From DAOMFM01 sp035429825 (GTDB lineage: Bacteria > Acidobacteriota > Blastocatellia > UBA7656 > JADIYM01), in the NCBI GenBank assembly GCA_044224215.1, contig JBGAKX010000012.1, positions 1 to 58,096 of the forward strand: DNA of 58,096 nt. The letters are read 5' to 3'. Below are positions 6,051-14,776 of this stretch, piece by piece. Every line of letters starts with the position of its first letter. Position 1 is the first letter of the stretch. Under the pieces are notes generated by a model. It saw only the letters and a list, made by a program, of their open reading frames with translations. It did no database searches and had not been told where the DNA came from. A program made the translations under genes and the position numbers.

Positions 6051-8990
6051 CTAGGTCCCCTTCTTCTGCGCCTGCAGCTCGCGCAGCTTCTCGCCGACGT
6101 CCCGGTAGTTGATATCGATCGCGTAGACCTCTGAGAAGACGTCGATCGCCTTGCCGACGTCGCCCATGCGCTCGAGCGCGAGCCCGAGATCGAAACGGAG
6201 CGCCTGGTACTCGTCCTCGGGACGGTTCGGCGCATCGAGACCCTTCTGGAACCACATCACGGCGAGGCGAGGCATGTCCTTGGACATGAACGACAGCCCC
6301 AGCATGTTGCAGCACTGGATGAAGCGGCCGTCGGGCGCTGCAGGTGTCGTCGTCCGGATCGCGGCCTGGAACTCCTCGATCGCGTCGTCGAGCAGTTCCA
6401 TGTCCCGGTATGCGATGCCGAGGTTGTAGTGCGTATCGAAGTCCTGCGACGTGTCCTGTTCGAACGTGCTCTTGAACTCTTCGAAGATGTCCTGGAGCGC
6501 TCCGTCCGTGACTTCCTCTTCGGGTTCGACGGTCTCGACGGGAAGGGGAGTCATCTCTGCCGTCGTGGCCGTGCCGCCCGCCTTCTTGGATTCGATGGCT
6601 TCGAACTTGTGGTCGAGATTGTCGAGCAGGTCGTCGAGCAGGTCTTCATCGCTCGCCTTCTCGACAACCGCCGCAGGGACGAACTCTTCCTCTTCTTCCA
6701 CCTCGACGACTGCTTCGACCACCGGGACGAGCGGCTGCGACGGCGGCGTCGGAGGAGGCATGTCGAACGAGATGTCGAATGCAGCGGGCTGCGGCTCGAC
6801 GTCGAATCCGGCGGCAATGTCGGCTGCAACTGCAGGCACCGTCTCCTGCGGAGGCAGTTCGCTCGTCGAATAGGGCGACGCGACGCTGCGGATATTGAAC
6901 GCGTCATCGGCCGGCGCGGGAGCGGGCGGCGGGAGGGGCGTCGACACAGGTGCCTCGGCCGCCGGCTCGATGGTGAACATCGACGAGAGGTCGAACTCCT
7001 TCTCGACCGTCTCTTCGGCGTCCGCGATCTGATCGCGCATCTCGCCGGTTCCGATCCGGTCCATCTGGGCCTTCAACTCGGCCGTGGACTTGAGCTTCTT
7101 GTACCGCTTCTGGATGTCGTCGTGATTCGGAAACGTTTCGGAGAGGCGATCGAGAGTGTCGCGTGCGATCTCGAGATAGCCCTGCGCGATGTAGAAATCG
7201 ACGCCTTCGAGCTCGTCGCGCAGAACGGCGTCCGTCATCAGCGAGCCGGAACCTCTGAGCGAACCGCTCGACACCGGGGCAGGCGGCGGCTCGGGCTCCG
7301 GAGTCGCAAACTCAGAGACCAGCTCGAACGGATTGTCGGCCGGAGCCGGGGCTGGCGCGCCAAAGTCGCCCGAGATCGAGAACCCGCCGTCCGACGCGGG
7401 TTCCGGGGATCCGTACTCGTTGAAGTCCAGTTCGAACGCCGGAGGTGGTGTGGAGGGCGACTTCTGGCCAAAACCGGCAGAGCTTGGGCGAAGGGCCTCT
7501 GCAAGGTCCTCCATCTCACGCGCGCGCTTGTAGTCGCCGCGCTCGGAGTGGATCCGCGCGAGCTCGATGCACTGATCGGCGGCACGATCCTCCATGCGCT
7601 CAGCCGTGTAGAGCTGGCGGAGACTCTCGCGGGCATCGACGTTGTTCGGCGCGCGATCGAGCACCTGTTCGAGAATCAGGATGGCGGACGTCATGTCGCC
7701 GCCGCGCGCCATGCGCTCGGCGTCGCTCAGGTCACGGGCGATCGACGGGTCCTCCTCGGTGTCGTGCACGCCGGCACGCGGCGCAGCGAACGGACCGGTC
7801 GGTACCGTGGAGATCTCTTCGGTCGCGACGCCAAGCGACTGCAGCCTCGTTCGGTGCGACGGGTTCTCGGGCTCGAGTCGGACGAGCTGTTTGAGCGCTT
7901 CGATCGCCTCGGAGGTCTGGCCAGAGCGGACGGCCGCCTCGACGAGGGATTCGAGCGTGCTGATCAGGTTGTGATCTTCGCGAATGCGCTGGTAGATATC
8001 CGCGAGGCGAGTCAGCGACGGAACGTGGTTCATGTTCCGGTCGAGCAGCGAATGCAGGAAGTCGATCGCCTTGTCCTCTTCACGACGGCTGATCAGGATG
8101 TCGACGCACGCGTCCAGCTGCTCGGCGGCTCGGTCGTACTGGCTGAGACCAGCGAACGTCCGGCCCACCTCGAGAACGAATTCGTATCGTGACTTGTCGA
8201 GTTGCACAAGGCTGGTGAACGTGCTTTCAGCCTCGTCCATCAGCCCGGCCGCGAGGTACGTGCGGCCGAGAATGGTGATCATCTCGACGTCGCCCGGGTT
8301 CTTGTCGAACGCGTCCTTCAGCAGTTCGATCGCCTTGACCGCCTTGCCCTGGTGAATGTACGCCTCGGACACGGCGGAGAGGCCCGGTTTGGATTCCGGA
8401 TTGATTGCGAGCGCCTGCAGACATGCGTCGAGCCCCTGGTCGACACGGTTCTTTCGGATCAGCTCGACGCCCGCGGCAATGTAGGCGTCGTGCGCCTGGT
8501 CGCGCATGTTCTCGCGCATGTAGGTCTCGGCGAGCTTGATGCGGACCGACGTGTTCTCGGGATCCAGATCGGCGATCTTCTGATAGACCTCGAGCGCCTT
8601 CTGCGTCTTGCCCCCGCGCGCGTACGCGTCGGCAACCTGCAGGTACTGCTGCCGCGCCTCGACCAGCAACCCCTGCTGGGAGTACAGCGCCGCGAGCTTC
8701 AGCGAGACGTCGACGTTCTGTGGATTCAGCTTGGAGATCTTCTTGAACATCGCGATGGCTTTCAGCGTGAAGCCGTTTTCGCGATAGCTCTCGGCGATCT
8801 TCGAGAAGTTGAGGATGGCCTCTTCGACACGGCCGGCTCGGACGAGCAGGTCGCCAAGGGTGTTTACAACGGTAAGGTCGGAAGAATCGAACTCAGCGAT
8901 CTTTGCGTAGTCGTCGATCGCTGCATTCAGCTTTCCCTGCTGGACGTGCTTCTCCGCCTGACGCAGGGCCTTTGCCTTGTTGAATGTCAT
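6051..8990 (-). CDS. Large TPR-repeat protein, 979 residues
   Basis: No signal peptide or membrane helix is apparent, so it is probably cytoplasmic. Residues 1-500 form a near-continuous TPR array (for example GKLNAAIDDYAKIAEFDSSD and the AEKHVQQG start). A low-complexity Pro/Glu-rich middle (about 510-800) is broken by a helical block containing EGVDFYIAQGYLEIARDTLD. Further TPRs (about 840-979) contain DTHYNLGIAYRDMELLDDAI. The layout resembles large scaffold or assembly TPR proteins of myxobacteria and acidobacteria; no function can be assigned. It is the first gene of the minus-strand run ending at 3135. No clear SD precedes ATG 8990 (context GCGCACTATG on the coding strand is seen at other SD-less starts here; this one reads ACGCACTATG). 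Confidence 0.85.
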   Translation of the reverse strand: MTFNKAKALRQAEKHVQQGKLNAAIDDYAKIAEFDSSDLTVVNTLGDLLVRAGRVEEAILNFSKIAESYRENGFTLKAIAMFKKISKLNPQNVDVSLKLAALYSQQGLLVEARQQYLQVADAYARGGKTQKALEVYQKIADLDPENTSVRIKLAETYMRENMRDQAHDAYIAAGVELIRKNRVDQGLDACLQALAINPESKPGLSAVSEAYIHQGKAVKAIELLKDAFDKNPGDVEMITILGRTYLAAGLMDEAESTFTSLVQLDKSRYEFVLEVGRTFAGLSQYDRAAEQLDACVDILISRREEDKAIDFLHSLLDRNMNHVPSLTRLADIYQRIREDHNLISTLESLVEAAVRSGQTSEAIEALKQLVRLEPENPSHRTRLQSLGVATEEISTVPTGPFAAPRAGVHDTEEDPSIARDLSDAERMARGGDMTSAILILEQVLDRAPNNVDARESLRQLYTAERMEDRAADQCIELARIHSERGDYKRAREMEDLAEALRPSSAGFGQKSPSTPPPAFELDFNEYGSPEPASDGGFSISGDFGAPAPAPADNPFELVSEFATPEPEPPPAPVSSGSLRGSGSLMTDAVLRDELEGVDFYIAQGYLEIARDTLDRLSETFPNHDDIQKRYKKLKSTAELKAQMDRIGTGEMRDQIADAEETVEKEFDLSSMFTIEPAAEAPVSTPLPPPAPAPADDAFNIRSVASPYSTSELPPQETVPAVAADIAAGFDVEPQPAAFDISFDMPPPTPPSQPLVPVVEAVVEVEEEEEFVPAAVVEKASDEDLLDDLLDNLDHKFEAIESKKAGGTATTAEMTPLPVETVEPEEEVTDGALQDIFEEFKSTFEQDTSQDFDTHYNLGIAYRDMELLDDAIEEFQAAIRTTTPAAPDGRFIQCCNMLGLSFMSKDMPRLAVMWFQKGLDAPNRPEDEYQALRFDLGLALERMGDVGKAIDVFSEVYAIDINYRDVGEKLRELQAQKKGT

Positions 8991-9032
8991 AGTGCGTATC
9001 AGATTCCCGGGAAGGGCCGATAACGTTGTAGC

Positions 9033-9061
9033 ACGCTACCACATGGGGCAAAAGGTGTCAA
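9033..9061 (-). promoter_or_regulatory. Candidate sigma-70 promoter of the TPR operon
   Basis: On the minus strand a perfect TTGACA (9061-9056) is followed after 17 bases by TAGCGT (9038-9033), about 40 bases upstream of the TPR start at 8990. The -10 box is weak (3 of 6). It sits inside a GTAGC-GT-GCTAC inverted repeat (9028-9039) that could be an operator or a 5' hairpin. Confidence 0.4.
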
Positions 9062-9098
9062 TTTTGCGACCGTGGCAAGTCCAATGGAGCCTGATGTT

Positions 9099-9749
9099 TC
9101 AGTCGATATCGGGGAACAGTTCGCCGTTCAAAACGCCCCGGAACGTCCGGCGGTGAATTGGCGACGGTCCGAACCGTTCGAGCGCGAGCATGTGGGCTCG
9201 CGTGCCGTAGCCGACGTGCGATGCAAAACCGAACTCCGGCCACTCCGCATCGTAGTCTCGCATCACCCGATCCCTCGTCACTTTTGCAAGGATCGACGCC
9301 GCGGCGATCGACAGCGAACGGGCGTCGCCGTCGACCAGGGTGCGCTGCGATCCGGTCCACTCCGGTATCGCGACGTTGCCGTCGACGAGCACGTGATCGG
9401 CCGCGACCCCGAGGTTGGACAGCGCCTGACGCATCGCCAGCAACGACGCCTGGAGGATGTTGATCCGATCGATGACGTCCGGCTCGATTCGGGCAACACA
9501 ATACGCGGACACAGAGCCAACGATCTGATCGTAAAGGCGCTCGCGCTGGCGGCGCGACAACCGCTTTGAGTCGTCGATCCCGTCCGGAATTCGTTCCGGT
9601 TCGAGGACGACCGCGGCGGCGACGACCGGTCCAGCGAGCGCACCTCGGCCTGCTTCGTCCACCCCGGCGACGACGCGAAACCCCGTATTCCACCCTTCGC
9701 GCTCGAACGCCAGACTCGGTCCAGGCGGTCGGGCGGCATGCTGTTTCAT
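9099..9749 (-). CDS. rnhB: Ribonuclease HII
   Basis: 216 residues. RNase HII nicks 5' to ribonucleotides in duplex DNA and removes RNA from RNA/DNA hybrids. The type 2 RNase H catalytic acids are present: Asp31-Glu32 in GVDEAGRGALAGPVV, Asp123 in LVDGN and Asp142 in the GDARSLSIAAASILAKVTRD block. The tail SHVGYGTRAHMLALERFGPS is the typical C-terminal signature. Its ATG overlaps the thiG stop by 4 bases, making it the last gene of the minus-strand unit that begins at 11561. Confidence 0.96.
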   Translation of the reverse strand: MKQHAARPPGPSLAFEREGWNTGFRVVAGVDEAGRGALAGPVVAAAVVLEPERIPDGIDDSKRLSRRQRERLYDQIVGSVSAYCVARIEPDVIDRINILQASLLAMRQALSNLGVAADHVLVDGNVAIPEWTGSQRTLVDGDARSLSIAAASILAKVTRDRVMRDYDAEWPEFGFASHVGYGTRAHMLALERFGPSPIHRRTFRGVLNGELFPDID

Positions 9750-10531
9750 TCAATCATCCCGACAAGGGGGCTGCTCGCCGTGGCGTAGAGTTTGCGGGGG
9801 ATGCGACCCGCGAGATAGGCGAGTCGTCCGGCCTTCGTCGCATGCATCATCGCCGCGGCCATCGCGACGGGATTCTGCGCCTGCGCGATCGCCGTGTTCA
9901 TGAGGATTGCGTCGACTCCGATCTCCATTGCGAGCGCGGCATCCGAGGCCGTTCCGACACCAGCATCGACGATCAGCGGAACCTGGGTGATCCGCTCGCG
10001 CAGGATCTTGAGCGACGTGAAGTTCTGCACGCCGAGCCCCGACCCGATCGGCGCGGCGAGCGGCATGATGGCCGCAGCACCGGCGTCCACGAGCCGTTCC
10101 GCGACGATGAGGTCGTCGTTGAGATATGGAAGGACGACAAACCCGTCGGCGACCAGCACCTTGGTAGCCTCGAGGAGGCCGGCGTTGTCAGGGTAGAGCG
10201 TGCGTTCGTCGCCGATGACCTCCAGTTTGACCCATTCAGTGCCCAGAGCCTCGCGCGCGAGGTGCGCCGTTCGAATCGCGTCCTCTGCCGTGTAGCACCC
10301 GGCGGTGTTCGGCAACAGATGGATCTCGCTGTCGATGGCATCGAGCAGAGAGTTCCCGGATCGGTCGTTGAGGTCGATGCGCCGGACCGCCACGGTGACC
10401 ATTTCAGTTTCGGCGATTGCGTACGAGCGACGCATCGTTTCGAAATCGGGGAACTTGCCGGACCCGAGAATCAGACGCGACTGAAACTCGCGGCCGGCGA
10501 TAGAGAATGTGTCGTTCTGCATGCCGCTCAT
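9746..10531 (-). CDS. thiG: Thiazole synthase
   Basis: 261 residues from ATG 10531; an in-frame ATG at 10522 is an alternative. ThiG builds the thiazole phosphate ring from deoxyxylulose phosphate, dehydroglycine or iminoacetate, and ThiS thiocarboxylate. Signatures are SRLILGSGKFPDFE, VTVAVRRID, the Schiff-base lysine Lys102 in EWVKLEVIGD, and the phosphate-binding APIGSGLGV and DAGVGTASDAALAMEIGVD. It starts 5 bases after the thiS stop, so sulfur carrier and synthase are made together. ThiF, ThiH/ThiO and ThiC are absent from the window. Confidence 0.97.
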   Translation of the reverse strand: MSGMQNDTFSIAGREFQSRLILGSGKFPDFETMRRSYAIAETEMVTVAVRRIDLNDRSGNSLLDAIDSEIHLLPNTAGCYTAEDAIRTAHLAREALGTEWVKLEVIGDERTLYPDNAGLLEATKVLVADGFVVLPYLNDDLIVAERLVDAGAAAIMPLAAPIGSGLGVQNFTSLKILRERITQVPLIVDAGVGTASDAALAMEIGVDAILMNTAIAQAQNPVAMAAAMMHATKAGRLAYLAGRIPRKLYATASSPLVGMIE

Positions 10532-10536
10532 TGTAC

Positions 10537-10749
10537 TCACCCGCCACCCACAAAATGGACGATCTCGAAACTGTCGCCTGCCTCGACGACCACGTCGGAC
10601 CATTCGGCTCTCCGTACGATCCGCTTGTTGCGTTCCACGGCGATTCGCTCGCCTGGGAGATCGAGAGCATTCAGGAGTTCGGCAACCGAGCGTCCCGCTT
10701 CGATCTCACGCTGCTCGCCGTTGACCAGGATCAGCACGGTCGCGCTCAT
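10537..10749 (-). CDS. thiS: Sulfur carrier protein ThiS
   Basis: 70 residues with a ubiquitin-like pattern: LILVNGEQREIEAG, SVAELLNALDLPGERIAVERN and the C-terminal FEIVHFVGGG. The terminal Gly-Gly is adenylated and converted to a thiocarboxylate, which donates sulfur to thiazole synthase. It lies immediately upstream of thiG and its ATG overlaps the upstream gene's stop by 4 bases. Confidence 0.93.
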   Translation of the reverse strand: MSATVLILVNGEQREIEAGRSVAELLNALDLPGERIAVERNKRIVRRAEWSDVVVEAGDSFEIVHFVGGG

Positions 10750-11561
10750 CGCCGTCGAATCAGGTGCTTGATCTCGCCGTCGCCGTACTTTGACGACGCC
10801 TGCACGACGACGGCGGCGCTGCCCGCCGTAAATGTTGGAAGAACGATATTAAACGACGCGACGCCCTCGCGGTCCGTGCGCGTGGCGTGAATCTGGGGCT
10901 TGAACGCGGTCCCGATGACCTTGACCACAACCGATGCATTGTCGATAGGCTGCCCGCTGCCACGGGTGGCCTGAACCTGCAAGAGGACGCTGTCCCCCGC
11001 AAGAAAGTCGGAACGCCCGAGGAGACGCAACCTCAGCTTCTCCTTCTGAAGTCCGCTCTGAAGGTAGTCGGAAATGATCTTGTCGAGGTCGAGCTCGCCC
11101 GTGAGCGGGCCCGTGACGCGCTGAATGACGGCGCGACCGGCGGCGTCGAGCTCGGGCGCAGGCTCGGGGGGCGGCGGCGCGTGGACGACGGGCGGGGGAA
11201 TGAACGCAGGTGGCGCCTCGACGAGCGGTGGTCCAGCCGTGACGGGAACTGCTTGTGATGCAACAACTTCCACATCCCGAACGGCCGCGCGCTGTGACGC
11301 TCGAATCAACTCCTCGACCTTGCCGGCACGAAGGATCGCGACGATGATCTGGTGCTGCTTCTTGAGCATGTCCGTGAGGGTCTGGTCGCTGAGCGAACCG
11401 GCGCTGGCCTGCTCGGCATACGAGGTACGTTTTGCCGCGATGATCGTGCCTCCACGGTAGACGAGGGTCTCCAAAATCGCCTTCTGGCGGCCTTTGTCCT
11501 CAGTCTGTACGTGGAAGAGTTCGTCCCCGGCCTGGACGTCCTGATTGTATCCCGTCAGCAT
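10746..11561 (-). CDS. Conserved protein with N-terminal FHVQTEDKG domain and C-terminal Ig-like domain
   Basis: 271 residues. Residues 1-95 contain DELFHVQTEDKGRQKAILET, LVYRGGTIIAAKRTSY and a helix with MLKKQHQIIVAILRAGKVEE. I recall similar domains in acidobacterial and deltaproteobacterial proteins of unknown function. A Pro-rich linker (about 105-150) leads to a C-terminal beta-sandwich-like domain (about 185-271) with GDSVLLQVQATRGSGQP and DREGVASFNIVLP, as in invasin or bacterial Ig-like modules. No signal peptide is seen. It leads the thiS-thiG-rnhB unit and overlaps thiS by 4 bases; a thiamine role is not implied by sequence. Confidence 0.7.
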   Translation of the reverse strand: MLTGYNQDVQAGDELFHVQTEDKGRQKAILETLVYRGGTIIAAKRTSYAEQASAGSLSDQTLTDMLKKQHQIIVAILRAGKVEELIRASQRAAVRDVEVVASQAVPVTAGPPLVEAPPAFIPPPVVHAPPPPEPAPELDAAGRAVIQRVTGPLTGELDLDKIISDYLQSGLQKEKLRLRLLGRSDFLAGDSVLLQVQATRGSGQPIDNASVVVKVIGTAFKPQIHATRTDREGVASFNIVLPTFTAGSAAVVVQASSKYGDGEIKHLIRRR

Positions 11562-11757
11562 CCTGTCCCTCGCAGGGAATTGACGGTAGCATACCCACTT
11601 ACACCGGTCAACGAGGCCGTTCTGAGGCCGCCTTGACAGACGTTCGCGCCTTTGCCATTCTGTGCGCGCCCTATCCGGAGAGGCTCGGTTTTGCGAGGTA
11701 ACCGTCCCCGCCGGCTCGTGTTCTCGGGAGTTCCGCGGCGGTTCTGGGGGCCCTTCC

Positions 11758-11785
11758 TTGACACTCTCAAAGAGATTGTTCTAAT
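11758..11785 (+). promoter_or_regulatory. Candidate sigma-70 promoter of the nuo operon
   Basis: A perfect TTGACA (11758-11763), a 16-base spacer and TCTAAT (11780-11785, 5 of 6) lie about 60 bases upstream of nuoA. A second perfect TTGACA at 11633-11638 with a weak CATTCT 17 bases later could be an upstream promoter. The 284-base divergent gap 11562-11845 otherwise shows no gene. Confidence 0.6.
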
Positions 11786-11845
11786 GTGCACAAGCTTATC
11801 CGGAGTGCAACATTTGGTCGTCCACACGTCTGAGGACGGCAGCCC

Positions 11846-12301
11846 GTGGAGGCGTCTGTGGTGAAGTCACTTGCTGCGATAGCACTGCTCCAAGACGGTT
11901 CAAGCGCTGGCAGCAGCGTCCTCGTCAGTTACGTTCCCATCCTCATGATGTTTGTGGCCGCGGCGGGCCTCGCATGCATCCTCGTCACGATTTCTCGGCT
12001 CATCGGCCAGCAGCGTCCCACCAAGGAAAAGTTGATGCCGTACGAGTGCGGCAAGGACCCCGTGGGTTCGGCCCGCGAGCGGCACTCGGTTCGGTTCTAT
12101 ATCGTCGCAATGATCTTCCTGCTGTTCGACATCGAGGCGATCTTCCTGATCCCCTGGGCGGTGGCGTACGGCAAGGTCCTCGACACGGCCGACACGGCGA
12201 TGAAACTGCTCTTCTATTCCGAAATGATGTTCTTCATCCTCATCCTGTTTGCGGGTCTCATATATGTCTGGAAGAAGGGCGTGTTCGAATGGAATCGGTA
12301 A
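11846..12301 (+). CDS. nuoA: NADH-quinone oxidoreductase subunit A
   Basis: 151 residues, three predicted transmembrane helices. Conserved features are YECGKDP in the loop after helix 1 and VRFYIVAMIFLLFDIEAIFLIPWAV across helix 2; the Cys loop lies near the quinone-chamber entrance. It is membrane-embedded in the connection between the arms of complex I. The GTG at 11846 is uncertain: GTGs at 11858 and 11861 would trim the long N-terminus, and no strong SD identifies one. First gene of a 14-kb plus-strand operon. Confidence 0.93.
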   Translation: MEASVVKSLAAIALLQDGSSAGSSVLVSYVPILMMFVAAAGLACILVTISRLIGQQRPTKEKLMPYECGKDPVGSARERHSVRFYIVAMIFLLFDIEAIFLIPWAVAYGKVLDTADTAMKLLFYSEMMFFILILFAGLIYVWKKGVFEWNR

Positions 12302-12340
12302 CCGGGACGGTGTGCGGACTGTCCTACGCGAGGCGATACG

Positions 12341-12874
12341 ATGGGAATTGAGAACAAGGTTGCCAATGCGCTGCCCGAGGTCCTGACGGCGCGGCTTGAC
12401 TGGCTCATCAACTGGGCGCGCAAGTCGAGCCTCTGGCCCGCGACGTTCGGTCTCGCGTGCTGCGCCATCGAGATGATGGCGATCACGGCGCCGAGAAACG
12501 ACGTTGCTCGTTTTGGCGCCGAGGCGTTTCGCGCCAGCCCGCGCCAGGCAGACGTGATGATCGTTGCTGGACGAGTTTCAAAGAAGATGGCGCCCGTGCT
12601 CCGCAGGATCTATGACCAGATGCCTGAGCCGAAATGGGTCATCTCCATGGGCGTGTGCGCATCGGTCGGCGGCATATTCGACAACTACGCGATCCTGCAG
12701 GGCGTCGACAAGATCGTGCCCGTCGACGTGTACGTCCCGGGATGCCCGCCGCGTCCCGAAGGCCTGATCTACGCGATCATGAAGCTCCAGGAGAAGATCC
12801 AGAAGGAGTCGCTCCGCAACCGTCCCGACATGGTCGTTACGGAACCGCCAGTCATGGTCGGGCGGGAGGCGTAG
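12341..12874 (+). CDS. nuoB: NADH-quinone oxidoreductase subunit B (cluster N2)
   Basis: 177 residues. It carries the terminal [4Fe-4S] cluster N2, which reduces quinone. All four ligands are present: the tandem Cys40-Cys41 in FGLACCAIEMM, Cys106 in SMGVCASVGG and Cys135 in PGCPPRPEGL. It is a peripheral-arm protein at the interface with NuoD and the membrane arm. GAGG precedes ATG 12341 at about 8 bases. Confidence 0.97.
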   Translation: MGIENKVANALPEVLTARLDWLINWARKSSLWPATFGLACCAIEMMAITAPRNDVARFGAEAFRASPRQADVMIVAGRVSKKMAPVLRRIYDQMPEPKWVISMGVCASVGGIFDNYAILQGVDKIVPVDVYVPGCPPRPEGLIYAIMKLQEKIQKESLRNRPDMVVTEPPVMVGREA

Positions 12875-12877
12875 CAG

Positions 12878-13357
12878 ATGGCCAAGGCTCCCTCGACCGA
12901 AGACATCGCGTTTCTTCGCGAGCGATTCTCCGAGGCAATTACCGGCGTCCGCGAGGGTCTGGGCGAAATCAGCTGTTACGTCGATCCGAGGTACATCGTC
13001 GACGTGTGCCGGTTTCTTCGCGACGACTCCCGTTTCCAGTTCAACCTGCTGTCCGACCTGTGCGGCGCCGACCTCGGAATGGACCAGGAGCCGCGCTTCG
13101 AGGTGATCTACCACCTGTACTCGATACCGGTCGGTCACAGGTTAAGGCTCAAGGCGCAACTGCCTCCCGACGAGCCCACGATCGAGTCGGTGACGAGCGT
13201 CTGGAAGACGGCGAACTGGCACGAACGCGAGACGTTCGACATGTTCGGCATCGTGTTTACAGGCCATCCGGATCTTCGGCGGATCCTGATGCCCGAGGAG
13301 TTCCAGTGGCATCCGTTGCGCAAGGACTATCCGGTGCGCGGCTACGACGATTTCTAA
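12878..13357 (+). CDS. nuoC: NADH-quinone oxidoreductase subunit C
   Basis: 159 residues, separate from NuoD (some bacteria fuse them). The family signature ERETFDMFGIVFTGHPDLRR and the close HPLRKDYP are intact. It has no cofactor and forms part of the hydrophilic connecting fragment with NuoB, NuoD and NuoI. GGGAGG precedes ATG 12878, which is 3 bases after the nuoB stop. Confidence 0.96.
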   Translation: MAKAPSTEDIAFLRERFSEAITGVREGLGEISCYVDPRYIVDVCRFLRDDSRFQFNLLSDLCGADLGMDQEPRFEVIYHLYSIPVGHRLRLKAQLPPDEPTIESVTSVWKTANWHERETFDMFGIVFTGHPDLRRILMPEEFQWHPLRKDYPVRGYDDF

Positions 13358-13367
13358 AGGGCACATC

Positions 13368-14657
13368 ATGGAGCTAGAACAGGATCAACTGCGCGAGCGC
13401 GCCCGCCCGTCGAAGCCCTCGACACAGCGAACGATCTTTGCCGAGGACGCCTCGGGAATCATCGACATCAACGAGATCAACGAGCGCGAGCTCGGATCCA
13501 CGATGACGCTCTCGATGGGCCCGCAGCACCCGTCGACGCACGGCGTGCTGCGCCTCGAGCTCGAACTGGATGGCGAGGTCGTCAAATCGACGAAGCCGGA
13601 CATCGGCTATCTCCACACGGGCATGGAGAAGCTGATGGAGGCAAAGAAGTACCAGTCGAACATCTGCATCACCGACCGGATGGACTATCTGAACCCGATG
13701 GGAAACAACCTCGGGTACGTGCTTGCGGTCGAGAAGCTGCTTCAGCTCGAGATTCCACCGCGTGCTCAATGCATCCGCGTGCTCATGTGCGAGCTGCAGC
13801 GCATCGCGTCGCACCTTGTGTGGATCGGGACGCATGCGCTCGACGTCGGAGCGATGTCGGTGTTCTTCTACGCGTTCGACGAGCGCGAGAAGATCCTGAA
13901 CATGTTCGAGGACGTGTGCGGCGGCCGCATGACGCCGTCGTACTTCCGTGTCGGCGGGATGTTCCAGGACCTTCCGGCGGGTTTCGACGGCAAGGTCCGG
14001 CAGTTTCTGTCGGAGTTCCCGGCCGCGCTCGACGCGTTCGACACGCTCCTGACGGGCAACAGGATCTTCCGAAACCGGCTCGAGGGCGTCGGCGTCATCA
14101 GCGCCGAGGACGCGATCTCGTGGGGTCTGACGGGTCCGTCGCTGCGAGCGTCTGGCATCGAGCATGACGTGCGCCGCGCCGAACCGTACAGCGGTTACGA
14201 GCTGTACGACTTTGACATTCCCACTCGAACCGCGGGCGACGTCTGGGCGCGGTACCATGTGCGCCGGCAGGAGTTCCGCGAATCGCTCAAGATCGTGCTC
14301 CAGTGCATCGACAAGATGCCCGGAGGGCCGATCAAGGCGGACAACGACAAGGTGGTCCTTCCCGACCGCGACGACATGAAGACGCACATGGATGCGCTCA
14401 TTCACCACTTTCTGATCGCCGCCGACGGCTTCAAGGTCCCGGAGGGCGAAGTCTACGTTGCGATTGAAGGTTCCAAGGGCGAGCTCGGGTACTACATCGT
14501 CGCGGATGGGTCCGAGCGTCCGTATCGCTGCCACGTGCGCGGACCGTCGTTCATCAACCTGTCGGCGCTCCCGAGCATGGTCGAAGGGAGCCTGATCGCG
14601 GACGTCGTGGCCGTCATCGGTTCGATCGACATCGTTCTGGGCGAAATAGACAGATAG
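13368..14657 (+). CDS. nuoD: NADH-quinone oxidoreductase subunit D
   Basis: 429 residues. This 49-kDa subunit forms the quinone cavity with NuoB. GPQHPSTHGVLR is the conserved beta hairpin with the quinone-proximal histidine, DRMDYLNPMG follows, and the C-terminus GEIDR is typical. Hydrogenase NiFe cysteines are absent, as expected for the complex I branch. The N-terminal extension of about 45 residues before GSTMTLSMGPQ is somewhat long. AAAGGG precedes ATG 13368. Confidence 0.97.
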   Translation: MELEQDQLRERARPSKPSTQRTIFAEDASGIIDINEINERELGSTMTLSMGPQHPSTHGVLRLELELDGEVVKSTKPDIGYLHTGMEKLMEAKKYQSNICITDRMDYLNPMGNNLGYVLAVEKLLQLEIPPRAQCIRVLMCELQRIASHLVWIGTHALDVGAMSVFFYAFDEREKILNMFEDVCGGRMTPSYFRVGGMFQDLPAGFDGKVRQFLSEFPAALDAFDTLLTGNRIFRNRLEGVGVISAEDAISWGLTGPSLRASGIEHDVRRAEPYSGYELYDFDIPTRTAGDVWARYHVRRQEFRESLKIVLQCIDKMPGGPIKADNDKVVLPDRDDMKTHMDALIHHFLIAADGFKVPEGEVYVAIEGSKGELGYYIVADGSERPYRCHVRGPSFINLSALPSMVEGSLIADVVAVIGSIDIVLGEIDR

Positions 14658-14676
14658 CCGGGGCGCCGTGCCCCGG
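14658..14676 (+). other. Hairpin in the nuoD-nuoE gap
   Basis: CCGGGGC-GCCGT-GCCCCGG is a perfect 7-bp stem starting immediately after the nuoD stop, followed by AAAA rather than a T run. It is unlikely to be a full terminator; it may protect or define an mRNA end within the operon. The 119-base gap (14658-14776) has no other gene. Confidence 0.5.
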
Positions 14677-14776
14677 AAAACTGGTCGCCGTCCACTTCTG
14701 TTTGAACACTTTCGAAGACCCGCGGCACCCGGTGCTACGAAACTGCCAAGGCTGACCGAGCCGCCCTCGAAGACAC

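Noticed and set aside
11562..11845. TPP riboswitch for the thiamine genes
   Set aside because: No convincing CTGAGA and ACCTGA pair was noticed upstream of either thiamine gene set; an untested covariance-model search could still find one.
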